Below are positions 11,701 through 23,473 of a stretch of 64,000 bases of DNA, piece after piece. The stretch's first letter is position 1. Every line of letters begins with the position of its first letter. The position numbers and the translations under genes are program-made. A model generated the notes under the pieces. That model made no database searches and was not told where the DNA came from. It saw only the letters and a program-made list of their open reading frames with translations. Source of the stretch: Bretschneidera sinensis (taxonomy: Eukaryota; Streptophyta; Magnoliopsida; Brassicales; Akaniaceae); the NCBI GenBank assembly GCA_023935145.1, contig CM043705.1, positions 54,299,084 through 54,363,083 of the forward strand. The letters are read 5' to 3'.

Positions 11701-12238
11701 ACTCTTACTAAATTTAAGTCTTGAGTTCAATGAGACAAAATACATTATTAATAGTTATTGCAAGCATCTAGATTTATGTTTCCATCCTAAGAGTTATGAT
11801 GCTTGAAACTGTAATGATAAAGTGTAGGCGAACTGTGAGTTCTTAATAAGCTTATAAAAGATTTTCTTTGGTATGTTAAATTACGGAACATACTTGATAA
11901 GCTTACTTAGTGAGTGTGAAGTGTGACTGCTTCTGTTGAGTTCAAGGGCTTGACTCTAAAGCACTCATGATATAAGATACATGACACAAGGCCTTCAAAA
12001 GTGTCGACAATAATTTTTGGTAAATTTTAAGAGGAAAAGTCTCGTGTGTGAGACATGTCCAGTTAAACAAGTAGGATTTGTGGTTCAAAGTATTATACTA
12101 CCACATATTCTGTTTAACTTTGATGTGTTTTCACTAAGTGAAGATTCAAGTCCAAAAGACATCCTCATTTATACATGAACTTCAATGGATGATAAAGATA
12201 AGTTTTTCAAGGTTTTATCGAGTCAAATTATTTTGAAA
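11701..12238 (+). other. Tork-like 3' untranslated region, no gene
   Basis: Non-coding sequence between the end of RNase H and the polypurine tract. No feature is seen apart from short pseudo-ORFs. Confidence 0.6.
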
Positions 12239-12250
12239 ATGGTGGGGGAT
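12239..12250 (+). other. Polypurine tract of Tork-like element
   Basis: ATGGTGGGGGAT precedes TGTTAATG, the likely LTR start. A G-rich tract at this position is usual for copia elements. Confidence 0.7.
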
Positions 12251-12360
12251 TGTTAATGATTTTCAAAATAAACTTCATTTTTAAGTTTGAGATATTTTAG
12301 AAAATCAAAGGAAAGGAGAAAAGAAAAATAAAAAATGAATTTTGGCTTTTGAGAGTTGAT

Positions 12361-12510
12361 ACAATCGATTATAAGCTTCATATAGTCGACTGAATGGTAT
12401 ACACAATCGACTATATGAAGCATTCAATAGACTGGATGGAAGAAAGAAAATTCCTGAAACTCTCTGTAACTTTGTAAGTCAACTGAAAACATGGTCCAGT
12501 CGACTAGATG
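12361..12510 (+). repeat. AGTCGACT motif array with a perfect 15-bp inverted repeat in Tork-like LTR
   Basis: Copies of AATCGATT, TAGTCGACTG, AATCGACT, ATAGACTGG and CCAGTCGACTAG lie within 150 bp. GCTTCATATAGTCGA (12375-12389) is repeated exactly in inverse as TCGACTATATGAAGC (12407-12421) with a 17-nt spacer. The array is about 140 bp upstream of the TATA box, resembling the SIRE LTR arrangement in an otherwise unrelated LTR. Confidence 0.75.
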
Positions 12511-12967
12511 TTAAAAATTTTAAATTTTCAAAACGTTTTATGACAGTTGAACGTGAGAAGAAGTGTCATTTGTGAAGGAACACTTGGTATGCAGTTTAAT
12601 TTAGATTTAAACTAAAACAAGTCTATAATGGAAAGACACTCATTTCAACACTATATAAGTGTGTTTAACTGTCATAATTAAAAAAACACACAAATTACAA
12701 TCAGTTTGTATGGTTTATCTTTCTTCTTCTTCTTCTTCTCCTTTCAAAAATACTGATTTACTTTTGTCCAGAAATCTTGCAAATTTCCAAACATAAGTTT
12801 TATATATCTATAAACTCTTAGAAGTTGTTGTAGGTTATTCTTCACAAGTGCAAAGTGCAGAATAACATCAAAGCTTCATTGTATCTTTGAGGAAATTCGC
12901 TGGTAATATCTTGCATTGTGATGGGTGAATTAAACCTTAAGGAAAGTGACATGGTCACACCTTGAAC

Positions 12968-12972
<5 letters not shown>

Positions 12973-13046
<74 letters not shown>
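12973..13046 (+). repeat. (CT)n followed by (CA)n microsatellite
   Basis: About 40 bp of CT dinucleotides run directly into about 34 bp of CA dinucleotides. The short frame reading through it (12962-13213) is a microsatellite artefact and not a gene. Confidence 0.95.
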
Positions 13047-13048
<2 letters not shown>

Positions 13049-13061
13049 ATTATGATAAACA

Positions 13062-14530
13062 ACCCTCACTTTTCAGTAATCTTTTCCCCACCCGAATTCA
13101 ACAACTGGTATTGTTTAGTTCTTAATAAAATAATTTCAGCACAAAAAAATAACTATCACATTATTATCATTTATTTATTAAACAAATTACTTTCATCAAG
13201 TAATATGAAATAAAACAATTATAGACGTATAAAGTTTTAATTATGGGATTTATTATTATGCGAAGATTGCACTATAATTAGAATAGGGTTGCATTATGAT
13301 TCACATTATGTTTTTTTTTTCTCTCCCTATCTATATATACAAATAGGATCCACTCCATTTGGTCCAATTAATGGTGAAATGACCAAAATAACACTAGGAA
13401 TTCAAATTTATCTTAAACAAACATAAGGTTATTTAGGAAATTCAATAGTCTTTGACTTTATTATTTAATCTCTAGATACATTTTGTGATACCAGACCAAC
13501 CCTATGATATACTATTGAAAAGAACTCGACGAGATCTACAATTTGACATCGCACTGAGCACTCTTCATCGCATCGGCCACTCATGCACCCCATACAATTT
13601 GAGGGGGGCCGACTTTATATCTACTATTTTTCGGTGAGTATTGCCAAAAACCACCTAAATCACCAAACCGAATTTTGCAAGAAGAAGAGAGAATTGTGAA
13701 AGCGCCACTGTGAGATACATCCTTAATCAGTCATATGCTCCCCCACACATTGACGAGATGTGTGAAAGGGCGACTCCAGCTTTTGCTCCGCGAGTTTTAT
13801 TTTATTTTTAATTTCAAAAAAAGATGCGATTTTCCACAAAACACCTACTTTGCTTATTGTCATAGGGGTATTTTTGTCCCAAAATATTATGGTTCAATAT
13901 CAGTTGATTTAAATTTTAAATAAGTTGGTTACCTAGAATAGTCTAACTTTAGTAGATATTTATATATACACAGATACACACTTATCTCATTTATTAATGT
14001 TTTGACTTTTTGTCATTTGAAATTTCTTTTGAAAAAGGTCCAATTATAGAATGGTGCCCAATAGTTTGACCATTTATAAGATAAGCCCATGTGCTTTAAA
14101 AAGTTCCACATAAGAATCCAGAGATTATCTCCATTAGCTCTTTAGTCAAACACAGTTATAGAAGTCATTTGACCTATTTTTCGGCAGAATAAAAAATATT
14201 ACCATCTTAACACACGCTACACATTCGTTGATTTATTCTTTTAAGTGACCATTATGCTTGGCATGCTTATAGATAAGAAGATAAAAGAGATAAGAAGGGT
14301 GGAGAAGTTAAGTCGGATAGTGGGAGAAAAAAAAACATGGGTTGAAGCGAGAGTAGAGAAGTTAAGTGAGAGTAAAGAAGTTAAGTTTGAGTGGGATAGT
14401 GGGAGAGAAAGATGTGGGGAGTTGTAGTTAACTGAGTTACTTATATAATCTTATTTAAATATTTTATTTATATATTTAAGTAGGGATTTATAGGACATTT
14501 TGAGGGGTGGAAACCAAATGAGAGTTTTGG
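13062..14530. other. Intergenic, no gene recognised
   Basis: AT-rich sequence with no coding signal. The short ORFs at 13735-13923 and 14245-14427 have no recognisable motif; the latter is a Glu/Lys-rich product of a purine-rich stretch. Confidence 0.6.
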
Positions 14531-14548
14531 CTTTATTAATAGTATAGA
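14531..14548 (-). mobile_element. Possible Helitron 5' terminus (minus strand)
   Basis: Read on the minus strand the sequence is TCTATACTATTAATAAAG, preceded by A. This matches the TC start and TCTATACTA-type ends of plant Helitrons inserted between A and T. No matching CTRR 3' end with hairpin was found to its left, so this is only a terminus-like sequence. Confidence 0.25.
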
Positions 14549-14614
14549 TATATAATGGAAGTAAAAAAAAAATAAAATTAAAAAACAATTAAAGTAATAA
14601 AAAAATAAACATAG

Positions 14615-14930
14615 AATCATAGATCGACCCTTAGAATTGTAGTGCCTTGTCCCTTAGTCCTACAGTGTTGTGTCTTTTGGGGATGCAGTCTTGCGCCCCA
14701 AGAGCTGAGATTGTATCAAATCTATCGATCCTATCTTACAATTGGACCTACAGCTCAGATGCAGGATTTGAGTAGGATTTCTTCAAATCTAACTGAGTAT
14801 CTTAAATTAAATTCAAAATGACAGAGAAACTTTACTCAACGTCAACCATATAAAAATTAAAGAAAAAAAATATCAAGATGAAAGAACATATTATTTAGAT
14901 ATCAATCACATATCTTAAAGAGGTAAATTT
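14615..14930. repeat. Partial copy of the X repeat (T/U segment)
   Basis: The blocks GTGCCTTGTCCCTTAG, CTACAGTGTTGTGTC and AAGAGCTGAGATT, then the AT-rich run to about 14930, match 25505-25800 in the same order and orientation with many substitutions. It is non-coding as far as I can see. Confidence 0.7.
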
Positions 14931-16540
14931 TGAGTCTCCATTTGACCTTAAAGAGGGCCACAATCTCTTATCATTGGTCTAGGAGAGATTTAAGGCACAA
15001 GAAAAGAAAGAATTAAAGATTCCCCTCTTGCCTAGGTAAAAACCTAGCCCTCATGTTCATGGAAAAACATTTAATAATTAAATTAAATACCTTTGCTACA
15101 CACTAACATTCGATTACATGCAATAACAGTTATATCACTCAAGTTTTCAAAGCATCAATTTATATCACATAATAGATAAACATGCATGGAGATTAAATTA
15201 TAATGAATTAAAAATACAATGAAATAATTAAAATAAAAAAACAAAAAATTAAATTCTTTAATGCAGTAGAGAAATAAGCAAACAATTAAAACAAAAACAA
15301 AAAAAACACAAAACTAGAAAATAGGAATCAAGCCAACCGACTAGGTTCTGCCTAGACCCGGTGGTCCAAAGATAGGATCGATCGATCCCACTGATAGTGA
15401 CTCGAGTAGTTTTTGGTTAATTTCGAGTTTCTAACGAAACTCTCATTTTTGATCAATTTCGAACACAATCTTAACTATGAAAAATCATATAAAATCCTAA
15501 TCTATGTGACATACTGATATGTAAATAATATTAAAATAATTATTGCTAGATGGCATATGAAATTTAATTAATTATTTAGATGCAAGAACCATAATCTATA
15601 TGACATATAAAATTTGGATGTAAACCTAAAGCATATTTCTTGTTTCTGTATGACATACAAAATTAAATTCTAACATAAGCACAAATTGATTATTAAACTA
15701 TGGAGGTTCAAAATAAATTATCATCATATTTATATTAAATTAAATAATTATGAAAGAAACTACTAAACTTTTGATGATGAACGATTAGGTCTCTTCGCGT
15801 GTTGCAAATGGATTAATGATAAGTTAATACGAGAGTGATTTGTGAATTACCACGTGTAGTGTGGATGCCCTCAGAGATTATGTTTGTTGTGTGTAGTAGA
15901 TGAACACATATAGAAACTTAAAATTATATCAAGATTTGGTGTAGAAAAATTAAGTGTTTGTGTTTGTAGGATTTTTAAGAGTGATGAAAATTTTAACGAA
16001 GGCTTAAGGTTTATGAAAAATTTAGGGGTTAGAAAATTTAGTGCTTAGGAGATTAGGATATTTTCTAGGAATTTTTCTAGAGTTTTTTGTAGCAATTTCA
16101 GTGTGTTTTCTACATGTTTTTGGTGTTCATAGAGGGAGGTATATATAAGAATGAAGGGAACTAAGCTTTCTTGGGGACAAACTATAATTTTTTGTAAAAA
16201 AAAAAAAAATGTTTTCCCACAGACTTGCATTAGGGTTTTCGAAAAGAAAGGATTTTTTTTGGGTTTTTGGCCGAAGCACGAAAAACTGGAGATGATGCAG
16301 TCGATTGAGTCTTAGATCTAACAGACCGGGTACGAGGCCTAACTAATTGACCTTGTAGTCCAACTGGTTGGTTATGTTTGGATCAATCTGTTTTTAATTT
16401 TCCCCTGTTTCACCTGTTTTGGTTCGGTTTGAGTTTTAATGATAATTCTTATCCAAAACTAATTTCCTATTGTACATTCATCCACATTTAATTTTTCGGA
16501 ACTAAAATTTCATCACCGGACTCCACATGTTGTTCATTCT
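14931..16540 (-). other. Unassigned region, possibly a decayed LTR in minus orientation
   Basis: No gene is recognised. On the minus strand there is a TATA-like TCTTATATATACC near 16153-16140. About 150 bp upstream of it (16295-16375) are degenerate copies of the CAGTCGACTGG motif, such as GCAGTCGATTGAG and CCAACTGGTTGG. That is the same arrangement as the intact LTRs in this window, but no LTR ends, primer site or coding region support it. Confidence 0.25.
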
Positions 16541-16559
16541 AATATTTGAAGCGAAATTG

Positions 16560-16798
16560 GGTGTTTAGATCGGGCCTGCAAATGGATGCACAAACATCCT
16601 TTTCAATGTTCAATGTAACATTTGCAAGTGCATCTAATGATGGGCATATTTTGGTAGATCATTAATCTGATAGTGCCAATTAGTTGGTACTTTTGCAACA
16701 AATTTCTTTTCTTTCTCACCCACAATCTGTTTCAGCTCCATTGTTTATCATCCTTTAGCTTTTGAGTTTTCATCTCAACCATCATTACGAGGGAGTAA
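16560..16798. repeat. X repeat unit 1, left part
   Basis: The blocks GGATGCACAAACATCC, AACATTTGCAAGTGCATC, GGTAGATCATTAAT and CTCAACCATCATTACG match 23289-23515 closely. The unit is interrupted after TAA (16796-16798) by the PIF-like element and resumes with TAA at 22280. Confidence 0.85.
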
Positions 16799-16999
16799 GG
16801 ACATGTTTGGTTCACGGACAAGAACATAATGGGATAGAATTAAGATTAACATGGGATAGGATAAAAAGGGATTAAAGTAATAATACCTTAATACTATATT
16901 TAGTTTATGAGATTGCTAGATTTCGACTAAAGTGGATAAGAAGTCTAAGTACCAAAATACTCTAACACTATTCATCATCCTTAACAATCTCTAATTTTT

Positions 17000-17690
17000 T
17001 TACAAACCCTAAAATTTAATTAATATTATGATAATAATAATAATTATTATAAATTATTATTTTTATCATCATAATTATAATACATATTATTATAATTATA
17101 AGAATAATATTATTGTTAGTATTATTATAATAATATTCTAAATACAATTATATTATTATAATTATAATAGTTACTATCATTACCATTATTATAATAAAAA
17201 TTATTATTATCATCATTAAAAATTTATTAAGTTTATTATCATAATGATAATAATTATTATAATATTATTTTTTATTATAATTCCTATTAATAAGTAATAA
17301 ATTATATTTATTATTAAATTATTATTTTTATCATCATAATTATAATAATTATTATTCAAATAACCATAATAATATTTTATAATTATAATTTATTAAGAAT
17401 AATAATAATTATTATCATAATAATCGACACGATTAATTTAATAATTATTATTAATATTAATATAATAATAAGTGTTAATATGATTATATTATTATAATTA
17501 TTACGATAATTATTAATGTAATTATTATCATCATTATTATTTTAATATTATTGTACTTATAAAAATAGTATTAATATTTTTATTATATAATAATAATAAT
17601 TATTATTATTACTATAAAATTATTATAATTATGATTATATTATTGTAATTATTATGATAATTATTACTACTATAATATTATAACTAGCTT
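17000..17690. repeat. Low-complexity AT desert rich in ATT/AAT trinucleotides
   Basis: Nearly 700 bp consist almost only of A and T in degenerate AAT/ATT runs. The sequence can form many overlapping hairpins. It has no coding content. Confidence 0.9.
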
Positions 17691-17692
17691 TG

Positions 17693-17722
17693 AACCCGTG
17701 CAAATGCATAAGAATATTTTGT
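17693..17722 (-). mobile_element. Possible Helitron 3' terminus (minus strand)
   Basis: On the minus strand the reading is TGCACGGGTTCAAAGCTAGT. It ends in CTAG followed by T, preceded by the half-hairpin TGCACGGGT common near plant Helitron 3' ends. The other hairpin arm has decayed (GCAAATGCATAAG on the plus strand). No partner 5' end was found. Confidence 0.3.
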
Positions 17723-19320
17723 TCATGAAAACAAAATATGAGAAAAAAAACTAATTAAAAAATAATTTATTTTATCATAATAATATTTGAATTAAATAAA
17801 AAATTATTTCTAAAAGAGAGAGAGATATTTATACATTTCTAATTTAAAGCCTTTTTTTTTGTTTAAATATCCATGCAATAGTACTTGCAGCAAAAGTAGT
17901 ACACATTTCATCCCCTTATGTGGCATTATATTGATCATAACATATTAAAATATAATTTTGATGATAAATTTTGTGATGTTTTAGACCTAGCTATCTTCTC
18001 TTTTAGAATCCCCTACCATGTCATTCTCGTTCTTACGCTGCACGCCAATCAATGTGATTGATGGTTTATTTGTCATCCAAGATGCTAACTGTTTTTTGTA
18101 AGATAACAATACTTAGTTCAATTTATATTAAAATAATGCCTATTTAATTTTTTTGTTTGTTAATATTTAAAATAAAATTTAGTTAATTTTAAGATATATA
18201 AATGCAAGTATGCCAATTTGGAACATATTTTTTTAGATAATATTCTAAATTAATTTCATTAAGTTTAATATTTAAAATTAAAATAAACAAAAATTTCATT
18301 AATGAATCTAGTTCGTAGGCCTTTCTAGATTTTTTTATTCCTTTTGTTTTTTGATTCAAACTTTGTTTTTTTTAAGGTGTTTTGTTTTATACAATATGTA
18401 ATTATTTGGGGTTTCCTTCAATCCTTAGAATCCAAAAACACAAAGTAAAAGACCATCGAACAGCATATTAATACCAAAAGAAAATCTACAATAAACTCCA
18501 AAGATAATAAAAAAACAAAAATTAAATACCTTTACTAATTTTGTTGATCAAAGATTTGTTGAATGATACAGAACCGAGTCATAATAATCTTTTTATGTTG
18601 TTAATAATCTTTATTCTGCAGTAATTGAAACAATGCAAATATATTAAGTATACAAATCAACATAAACTTAAAAGAATAAAATTATAAATAAGAATATAAA
18701 AAATAAAAATAATAATCAGTATACATTTCTCATTGTTCTATAGAGAAATAAAAATATAAGAACAGTGAAATAATAGACTATATTTAAATGAAAATAAACA
18801 CTCATTAACTAATGAGATAAGTATTATAGATAATTATCAATATAAAAAATTATCTGTAAATAAAATGAGATGAGAATTAAATTTATTTAGTTAAACATAA
18901 AATTTCAAATAATATTTTATCTTAAGGATCACAATCTGTGCCTCTATATAAAAATAAATCCAAGTCCAGATAAGGAGCAAGTGTCGTATATAGGAAAAAT
19001 ATCACACTGTCAGATGGTGATATCTAGGCTCAGTTTATCAGACTACCAGCTTGTGACATATCGGCAAAATGGTTAGATTTTTTTTCACCAATTATTTGCG
19101 TCAAAATTAATCGTAATTAATTATATATTTATTTTGTCCTCGTTTGATATATGACAATAACATAAAATAATTTTGCCATAATTAGCTTGTGATGTATTAG
19201 CAACTTTGTCATAATTTTTGTATTAAATATAAAATTGAATGAAATCAAATTATTAATTTTTGAAGACTGAGTTCGATTTTTCAGATCAACAACTCTTTTA
19301 TAGATAAAAAGAATTATTAT
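17723..19320. other. Intergenic or element interior, no gene recognised
   Basis: AT-rich sequence with no ORF above about 60 codons that carries a recognisable motif. It lies inside the PIF-like element by position. Confidence 0.6.
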
Positions 19321-19325
19321 GTAAG

Positions 19326-21395
19326 TGTAAACGACCCATCCCGGGTTGGCCACTCCCGAGACGGTGTCATCACATTTTGAAAATCCCAGCACGACACATA
19401 TATACAACCATAAAAATAATACTAACAAAATTTTCTACATCAATCCTCAACCCTCAACAGGAGAGATACATCAATTTGATATTAACTTAAACATAATATA
19501 TAATGTAAAATGCATGAATATTTACAAATAAATTTTTATTTTATTTTCTCATTAGTCTGAGGAAGTTAACACGTACATTTACGTCGCTTACAGAAAAAGA
19601 TTTCGTCCAACTCTCAACCGACCATACTATTTGTCATGTCTGCTACCTGAAATCATTGTACAATGAGGGATGAGCTTCACAAGCTGAGTGAATTAAATTT
19701 ACTAGAAGTATTCAATTGTATAAATAGTCTTTCAATATTTAATCATTTATATCTCACACAACTTAACACTAGCATTCTACTATCACTACACATGTCAAAA
19801 GATCCATTCTCTATCAATCTCTTCTTCTTATTTATTGGTTCACATTAAGACCATCAATTATCTCAAAATTTCCTCGTAATGAGGTTTACACCATAATTGT
19901 ATCTCTGTGATACTCATCCATCTATAAATAAATTCACAATAATACACCACCCTTCAGCATTTCAATAATGCAAGCAATAATTAAAATAAATGCAATCCAT
20001 GAATTATTATTAGGGAACGTCTTCCCATATGTCGACATGTTTTTATTATCTTAGACCAGCCTCCTCCCGGTTCTTTTCTTTTCAGCTTATCCCGACTGTC
20101 ACGGTATTTATTTTCAATATATACCGGCTGTCATGGTGTCCCTTTTATTTCCAGCCTATACCGGCTGTCATGGTTTTTCAATTAGATCGGCCCCTTCTTT
20201 GTTCTTTTATTTAATTTAATGCATATGCATATGAACAATAAAATGAAATATGCATCTGAACAATAACATAAAAAAAAAACATGAATTCAAATATTTAAAT
20301 TGGATATCCTGATTTTTCTCAAATTATATAAAAATTTTCACTAAATTCCTCTCATCATAAATCACATCAAATTATCCATCAAAACTTATCAAGATTCACT
20401 AAATTTCATCTCCTTATAATTCGTATGAAAACATCAATCATAGCTCATCAAGAATTTCACTCATCACTTTTATTATTAAATCAACTTATTATTCCAAAAT
20501 ATTATTTCTCACCTAATAATTTTCTACGTGTTCAAAATTCCTTTCATACCTATAAATCAATTTTTCATCTACCACCAAAGTATACGCTAATAATTTATTT
20601 TAATATTATTACTAAATATTTGATTTTTTTTATTTAGATTACTTAAAGTAAATCAAACTCACCACGTAGCACATAAAGCGACCCGTAGGTCACCTCCTTG
20701 CCTTTCCCGTTCCTCTCAGAAATTTCTCCCGGTTGCTAATTGTCAACACCTGACATAATATTTATATTAAATTTCTAAATTATTCTTTAATTCTTCATAA
20801 ACCACACCCTTTGAAAATTCTCACTTTGAATTCTGAGAAATTTTATGTACATTAAAAATTCAAAAATAAACACTATGTTATTACTTTCTATTTTTCTGAT
20901 AGCTTTTCGTGACTCTCTATAAAATTTCCTCATAAACTCTTACAAAATTTTGCTCTTTCAACATTTCTTTCGCTCCCCAAGTGTTTAAAGAAAACGAGTA
21001 ATTGAAGAAAAACTAATGAAATCTGTTAAATGTAAAGTATATATATATATATATATAGACACACACACACACAACTTTGCAAATCAGCCCAAAAAAATTG
21101 TCTTCCAAGCCTCCATGTTAATGGCTACTTGGAAGACATGCAAATGCCTAGCTTTGCACTTGGCAGCAGGTGGCACACCTGCTGCCACGTTTCGTCCTTT
21201 TTTTTTCTTTCTCCTTTATACTATTCACGTTTTTTTTTTTCATTTTCTTTGTAACTATGCCTCCACGCGTCCAGATTTTTTTAAAAATTGTTTTATTCAA
21301 ATAATAATAAACCTTTCACCTATATTTTATTTTAATTTCATATCATATTTATTAAATTACTTCTTTACCCTTACTTTACGATTACAGGTATTACA
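19326..21395 (+). repeat. Solo LTR, Ty3/gypsy type, copy A
   Basis: The 2070-bp unit begins TGTAAACGACCCATCCCGGG and ends GGTATTACA, giving TGTAA...TTACA inverted ends. It is flanked by a perfect 5-bp target duplication GTAAG (19321-19325 and 21396-21400). The second copy at 61580-63718 matches along the full length. The TGTAACGACCC start is typical of plant Ty3/gypsy LTRs. No internal coding region is present, so this is the product of LTR-LTR recombination. Short ORFs inside it are not genes. A (TA)n run lies at 21038-21057. Confidence 0.92.
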
Positions 21396-21649
21396 GTAAG
21401 TAAATTTTAATCAAGATTTATTATGGTTATTATTAATTAAGAGATTAAAAAATTTTGTTAGTTAAAGATAAAACATCAAAATATTTGAATTTGAAAATAA
21501 GTATATTTTATTTGAAAAAAAAGTAATTTGATAATTAAGTGGTATATACATGTCAGCGTCCACGTCATTTCTTAAGTGACACGTTGGAACTGTTCTACTA
21601 TTTGAAAAAAAAGTAAAGCTCTCTTTTCTCTTTTTTCTTTCTTTTTTGG

Positions 21650-22065
21650 CTTAGCATTGTGAAACAAAGAGAAAGGGGAAGGAAGGGAGGCGTGGGGAGG
21701 AGAGGGAAGGGAAGGAGCAAGGAAGTGGGAGGAGGGAGGTTGCGATTTGGTGAAGAATGAGGAAGAGAAGGAAGAAGGGAGGATGAAGAGATGATGGGAG
21801 AGGTGGTGCGTGACCCGAGGTGCGATCTGGACAAGGAGGAGAAGGAAAAAGAAAAGGAAGAAGGAGGAGGAAAAGGAATGAGAGAGGAAGGTTGCGTGAT
21901 CTGCTGAGGAGGAGGAGGAGAGAGGAGTGGAAGGATGAGGAGAATAGAGGCATGGGGTCGGAGGGATGGAGGCACCGGGTCGAAGGGGAGGCTACCGGGG
22001 GCAGAGGATGAGAGGGGAGGTGGCTAAGGGTGGTGGCTGTCGCAAGGAAGAAGAAGAAAGAGGGA
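21650..22065. repeat. Purine-rich (GA) tract of about 400 bp
   Basis: The plus strand is almost entirely G and A, with GGAGG, GAAGGA and AGGAGGA runs, and the minus strand is C/T. Long open frames on both strands here (Ser/Pro/Leu-rich on minus, Arg/Gly/Glu-rich on plus) are composition artefacts. The tract could be an untranslated leader of the PIF-like element or a region prone to triplex formation. Confidence 0.85.
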
Positions 22066-22172
22066 GGGGTAAAATGGTTTATGAAAAAAATCAATCCCAC
22101 AGACCTGAGATTGATTTTGTCCTGGGGGGGGTTAGGACAGATTTTCAAAGATTATGACTAATTTAGTCACAA

Positions 22173-22239
22173 CTTAATCCCAAATGAACAGTTAGTCCCT
22201 CCAAACAAACATGGGACTAACTGTTCATATGAGATTAAG
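22173..22239. repeat. 27-bp inverted repeat with 13-nt loop
   Basis: The left arm (22173-22199) and right arm (22213-22239) pair at 25 of 27 positions; the arm core is GGGACTAACTGTTCAT. It lies about 40 bp inside the right end of the PIF-like element and would form a strong hairpin in DNA or RNA. Confidence 0.9.
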
Positions 22240-22279
22240 TTAGTCAATCCCAACTTAATCCCCCATACCAAACTGCCCC

Positions 22280-23282
22280 TAATAGTATGACTTCAAAGAT
22301 TAGAAACTAAAGATATGTCAAGTATGCATGATGAATGTATTCTTTAGCAAGATGTTTATACAACAAACAAATTACCTTTTATGAATTCAATTCCCATGTA
22401 GAAAAAATAAAATAAAAAAAGAAATCTAAATTATGAAAAATCTGGCATATAATCTGATTATCGTTGGAAGTAAATCTAATGCTATGTAAAATTTGTTTTG
22501 ACATAAAAACGAGAAATGACTTATCTAAATTTTGTGTGGAGAATACATTTTCAATCCAACAATATACAACAAACAATCTTAATATACTTGGATCATAGAT
22601 AGCAATGCTTAGAAATTTAAAATTATTTCTATATGAGAAACATCAAAATTCTCTAGAATATTCAGATTCATTAAAAGGGCAGTGATTATAATTCTTGATT
22701 ATTACAATGCAATATATTATTTTCAAGGATAATACATGTACTGCGAGGGTATACAAAGCATCATGTTTATTCTCCATATATGTGGTTGATCTTTTAAAAA
22801 CAATTTAATATTTTTCCTGTATATTAGTAACCGAATTAAATAAACTAAATTAAAAAAACATTGAGAAGGAAGAAAATATTATTAGATATCAACCACATAT
22901 CTTAATTAAATATTCAAATGTTATAAATGAATATTAATATAAAAATAGATTAAATATATCTATATAATTAACTCATTACAAATAATGAATTTACAATTAG
23001 ATCCAAATGTATGGTTTCTTTCATTCCTCATTTTTTCAACATTAATATTTCATAATTTATTTCAAAAATCAAAATCCAACAATCTCGGAATCAATTCATT
23101 CCGGAAACATACAACATATTGAGGTTTACGTAGTTATTCCCCATTCTACAATGGATTATCTATTGATTTTAGACCTCCAACTTCGATAAATCGTCGATGT
23201 GATTGAGTAGTTGGTCAATATTTTCATCTACCATCGGAAGGGCAATAGCACTTTGATGATCTGTTGGTTCCAGGATTCTCTA
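22280..23282. repeat. X repeat unit 1, right part
   Basis: It resumes the unit interrupted at 16798. It contains the blocks GAATTCAATTCCCAT, TTTGTGTGGAGAATA, CTCTAGAATATTCAG and ATATTATTTTCAAGG, then a region to about 23125 that matches 25740-25990. Matching blocks occur in the same order in units 2 and 3, so the family is tandemly arranged. Confidence 0.8.
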
Positions 23283-23473
23283 AAACCGAGGCTGCTTATG
23301 GATGCACAAACATCCTTTCCCATGTTTGGTGCAACATTTGCAAGTGCATCTAATGATGGAGACCTCATATTCTGGTAGATCATTGATCCGATAGTGTCAA
23401 ATAGTTCACACCTATGCAAAACTTTTCTTCTTCTTTTTTCTCCACCATCTTTTGTTCCGACTCTATTGTACAT
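23228..23473 (-). pseudogene. Unrecognised ORF relic in X unit 2 (81 aa)
   Basis: An 81-residue frame in the X family contains MIYQNMRSPSLDALANVAP and GKDVCASISSLGF, which look protein-like and are not low-complexity. The equivalent regions in unit 1 (16560-16800) and unit 3 (24790-24950) carry substitutions and lack this full frame. I do not recognise the family. It may be an exon relic of a tandemly duplicated gene or of an element, or chance. Confidence 0.25.

Larger units (their letters stand above)
7875..13061 (+). mobile_element. Ty1/copia retrotransposon, Tork-like lineage, degenerate, 5' LTR not in window
   Basis: The order is UBN2-type gag, zinc knuckle, protease, integrase, RT, RNase H, polypurine tract and a probable 3' LTR. 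The wording of the gag-pre-integrase region (RKNLVSGSLLNKNGFKLVFE) fits the Tork lineage from memory. The gag ATG (7882) is only 7 bp after the end of the SIRE LTR, so the Tork 5' LTR and primer site are absent here. The simplest view is that SIRE inserted just before the Tork gag start, putting the missing part left of the window. The right limit of the element is uncertain. Confidence 0.75.
12251..13061 (+). repeat. Probable 3' LTR of Tork-like element (right end uncertain)
   Basis: It starts TGTTAATG after the polypurine tract and holds a palindrome array (12361-12510), a TATA box CTATATAAGT (12651-12660) and a CT/CA microsatellite near its end. ATAAACA at 13055-13061 is a possible 3' end, but no 5' LTR is available for comparison and no target duplication can be checked. 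The end may lie elsewhere, for instance at TGGTCACA near 12960. Confidence 0.5.
16799..22279. mobile_element. PIF/Harbinger-like DNA transposon, 5.5 kb, no transposase found
   Basis: The left end GGACATGTTTGGT and right end ACCAAACTGCCCC form imperfect 13-bp terminal inverted repeats (9 of 13 match). They are flanked by TAA on both sides (16796-16798 and 22280-22282). PIF/Harbinger elements characteristically duplicate a TWA trinucleotide. The insertion is supported by an empty homologous site in X unit 2 (23510-23550), which has a single TAA and continuous flanks. The interior holds an AT-rich desert, a solo LTR (19326-21395), a purine-rich tract and a hairpin. I find no DDE transposase or Myb-like ORF, so it is non-autonomous or gutted. 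Confidence 0.75.

Noticed and set aside
12962..13213. 83-codon ORF
   Set aside because: Made of CT and CA microsatellite codons (Ser-Leu and His-Thr repeats).
21598..22157. Long open frames on both strands (up to 165 codons)
   Set aside because: They arise from a purine/pyrimidine-biased tract without stop codons. The products are low-complexity Ser/Pro/Leu or Arg/Gly/Glu runs.
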